Positions 63,106-64,000 of a stretch of 64,000 nucleotides of DNA are shown in pieces (position 1 is the stretch's first letter; each line of letters opens with the position of its first letter). Position numbers and translations under genes: made by a program. This stretch comes from Myroides sp. N17-2 (GTDB lineage: Bacteria > Bacteroidota > Bacteroidia > Flavobacteriales > Flavobacteriaceae). The notes under the pieces were generated by a model. The model was not told the DNA's origin, made no database searches, and was given only the letters and a program-made list of their open reading frames with translations. The stretch covers positions 1 through 64,000 of the forward strand of contig NZ_NSGJ01000015.1 in NCBI RefSeq assembly GCF_002286775.1, given 5' to 3'.

Positions 63106-64000
63106 TTATAGTGAGAAGGAAGTACCTTCTTTACCATCTTTTAATTGAATGCCGATTCTAGCTAATTCATCTCTGATGTGATCTGACATTGCGAAGTCTT
63201 TATTCGCTCTAGCCTCATTACGCATACCGATAAGCATATTCACTACACCTTCTAGTTTTTCGTTATTAGCGCTAGTACCTTCGCTATCTTCAAGACCTAA
63301 TACATCAAATACAAATGCATGTAAGCTAGTGGTCAAGTCTTCTAAATCTGATGCTGTTATCGTTTCTTTATCTTCTTTAATAAGATTGATAAACTTAATA
63401 GCTTCAAAGATATTAGCAATTAAGATAGGACTGTTAAAGTCATCATTCATTGCATCATAGCACGATTGTTTCCACTTTGCAACATCAACAGAAGAATTGC
63501 TTGAAGTTTTTAAATCTTTTAGAGATTTAATAGCTTCCATTAATCTTTGATATCCTCTTTCTGAAGCTATTATTGCGTCGTCAGAGAAGTCTAAGATACT
63601 TCTATAATGTGCTTGTAAGATAAAGAAACGAGCTACTGCAGGGGCAAATCCCTTACTAAGAATAGTATTCTCTCCTGAGAATAATTCTTCAGGTAAGATA
63701 TTGTTACCTGTTGACTTCGCCATTTTCTTACCATTTAATGTAAGCATATTCGCATGCATCCAATAGTTCACAGGTGTGTTCCCTGTAGAAGCTTCATTCT
63801 GAGCAATCTCACATTCGTGGTGAGGGAATTTTAAGTCCATTCCACCTCCGTGTATGTCGAAGTGTTTACCTAGATACTTAGTACTCATAGCAGTACACTC
63901 TAAGTGCCATCCTGGGAATCCATCTCCCCAAGGAGAAGGCCATCTCATGATGTGCTGAGGCTCTGCATTTTTCCATAAAGCGAAGTCTAATGGACTGCGT
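63106..64000 (-). CDS. cysS: Cysteinyl-tRNA synthetase (C-terminal part; start outside window)
   Basis: Charges tRNA-Cys. The frame stays open to the right edge ([19 protein letters not shown]), so the N-terminal Rossmann half with the HIGH motif lies beyond the window. Present here: the zinc-ligand segment [10 protein letters not shown], the second part [13 protein letters not shown], the KMSKS loop as KMAKSTGN, and the DALR-type anticodon region to [13 protein letters not shown]. The visible part is about 298 residues of an expected 490-500. Confidence 0.96.
   Translation of the reverse strand, partial: RSPLDFALWKNAEPQHIMRWPSPWGDGFPGWHLECTAMSTKYLGKHFDIHGGGMDLKFPHHECEIAQNEASTGNTPVNYWMHANMLTLNGKKMAKSTGNNILPEELFSGENTILSKGFAPAVARFFILQAHYRSILDFSDDAIIASERGYQRLMEAIKSLKDLKTSSNSSVDVAKWKQSCYDAMNDDFNSPILIANIFEAIKFINLIKEDKETITASDLEDLTTSLHAFVFDVLGLEDSEGTSANNEKLEGVVNMLIGMRNEARANKDFAMSDHIRDELARIGIQLKDGKEGTSFSL

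Overview
This 64 kb window looks like chromosomal DNA of a low-GC member of the Flavobacteriaceae. The protein sequences remind me most of Myroides, but that genus call is an impression, not a measurement. Supporting signs are promoters of the Bacteroidetes type (TTG-N19/20-TAnnTTTG) before tRNA-Ser, thrS, gyrB and secDF, few Shine-Dalgarno sites, a fused SecDF, the Bacteroidetes-type small histone H1-like protein, DUF3667, DUF6090 and DUF6175 proteins, and TonB-receptor-like and CsgG-like envelope genes.

Layout. 1-3.7 kb: a decayed tail of an RHS polymorphic-toxin locus, with RHS fragments, a toxin tip, several candidate immunity genes and three degenerate copies of a linker module. 3.9-5.8 kb: a LytS/LytTR two-component pair. 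6.1-13.2 kb: a tripartite RND efflux operon (adaptor, pump, outer-membrane factor) followed by a second adaptor-like gene. 13.3-16.6 kb (minus strand): a four-gene envelope cluster with a CsgG-like protein, an LPP20-like lipoprotein and a DUF6175 protein. Facing away from it are two tandem membrane-anchored TPR-LuxR regulators (17.0-19.4 kb), with a repeat-rich operator-like site in the divergent gap. 19.4-21.7 kb: small exported proteins and a beta-propeller-like protein.

21.9-37.2 kb: an accessory segment bounded by two identical tRNA-Ser(UGA) genes in the same orientation, each with matching promoter and 3' flank. It holds a Crp/Fnr regulator, four GNAT acetyltransferases, a histone H1-like protein, a phosphatase, a MocR regulator, an SDR, a TPR-esterase, a cysteine hydrolase, an S41 peptidase and two DUF6624-like proteins.

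37.8-56.7 kb: mostly core genes: thrS-infC-rpmI-rplT (infC has no AUG start), a CYTH protein, ftsE-like ATPase, lrgAB, a large TPR protein with a plug-less TonB-receptor-like barrel, a Gre-like protein, gyrB, mdh and secDF. A 775-bp gene-free stretch before gyrB holds a large inverted repeat and a short direct-repeat array. 56.8-64 kb: M48 peptidase, a methyltransferase with degenerate Nudix-like C-terminal domains, a DUF4177 protein, lgt, yidD and a partial cysS running off the right edge.

Most genes end at strong rho-independent terminators, which helped to set transcription-unit boundaries. No CRISPR array, insertion sequence, integrase or rRNA was seen. No complete new defence system was recognised; the most unusual items are the RHS cassette remnants, the CsgG-like/TPR-LuxR regulon with its phased operator, the methyltransferase-Nudix-like fusion and the structured DNA upstream of gyrB.
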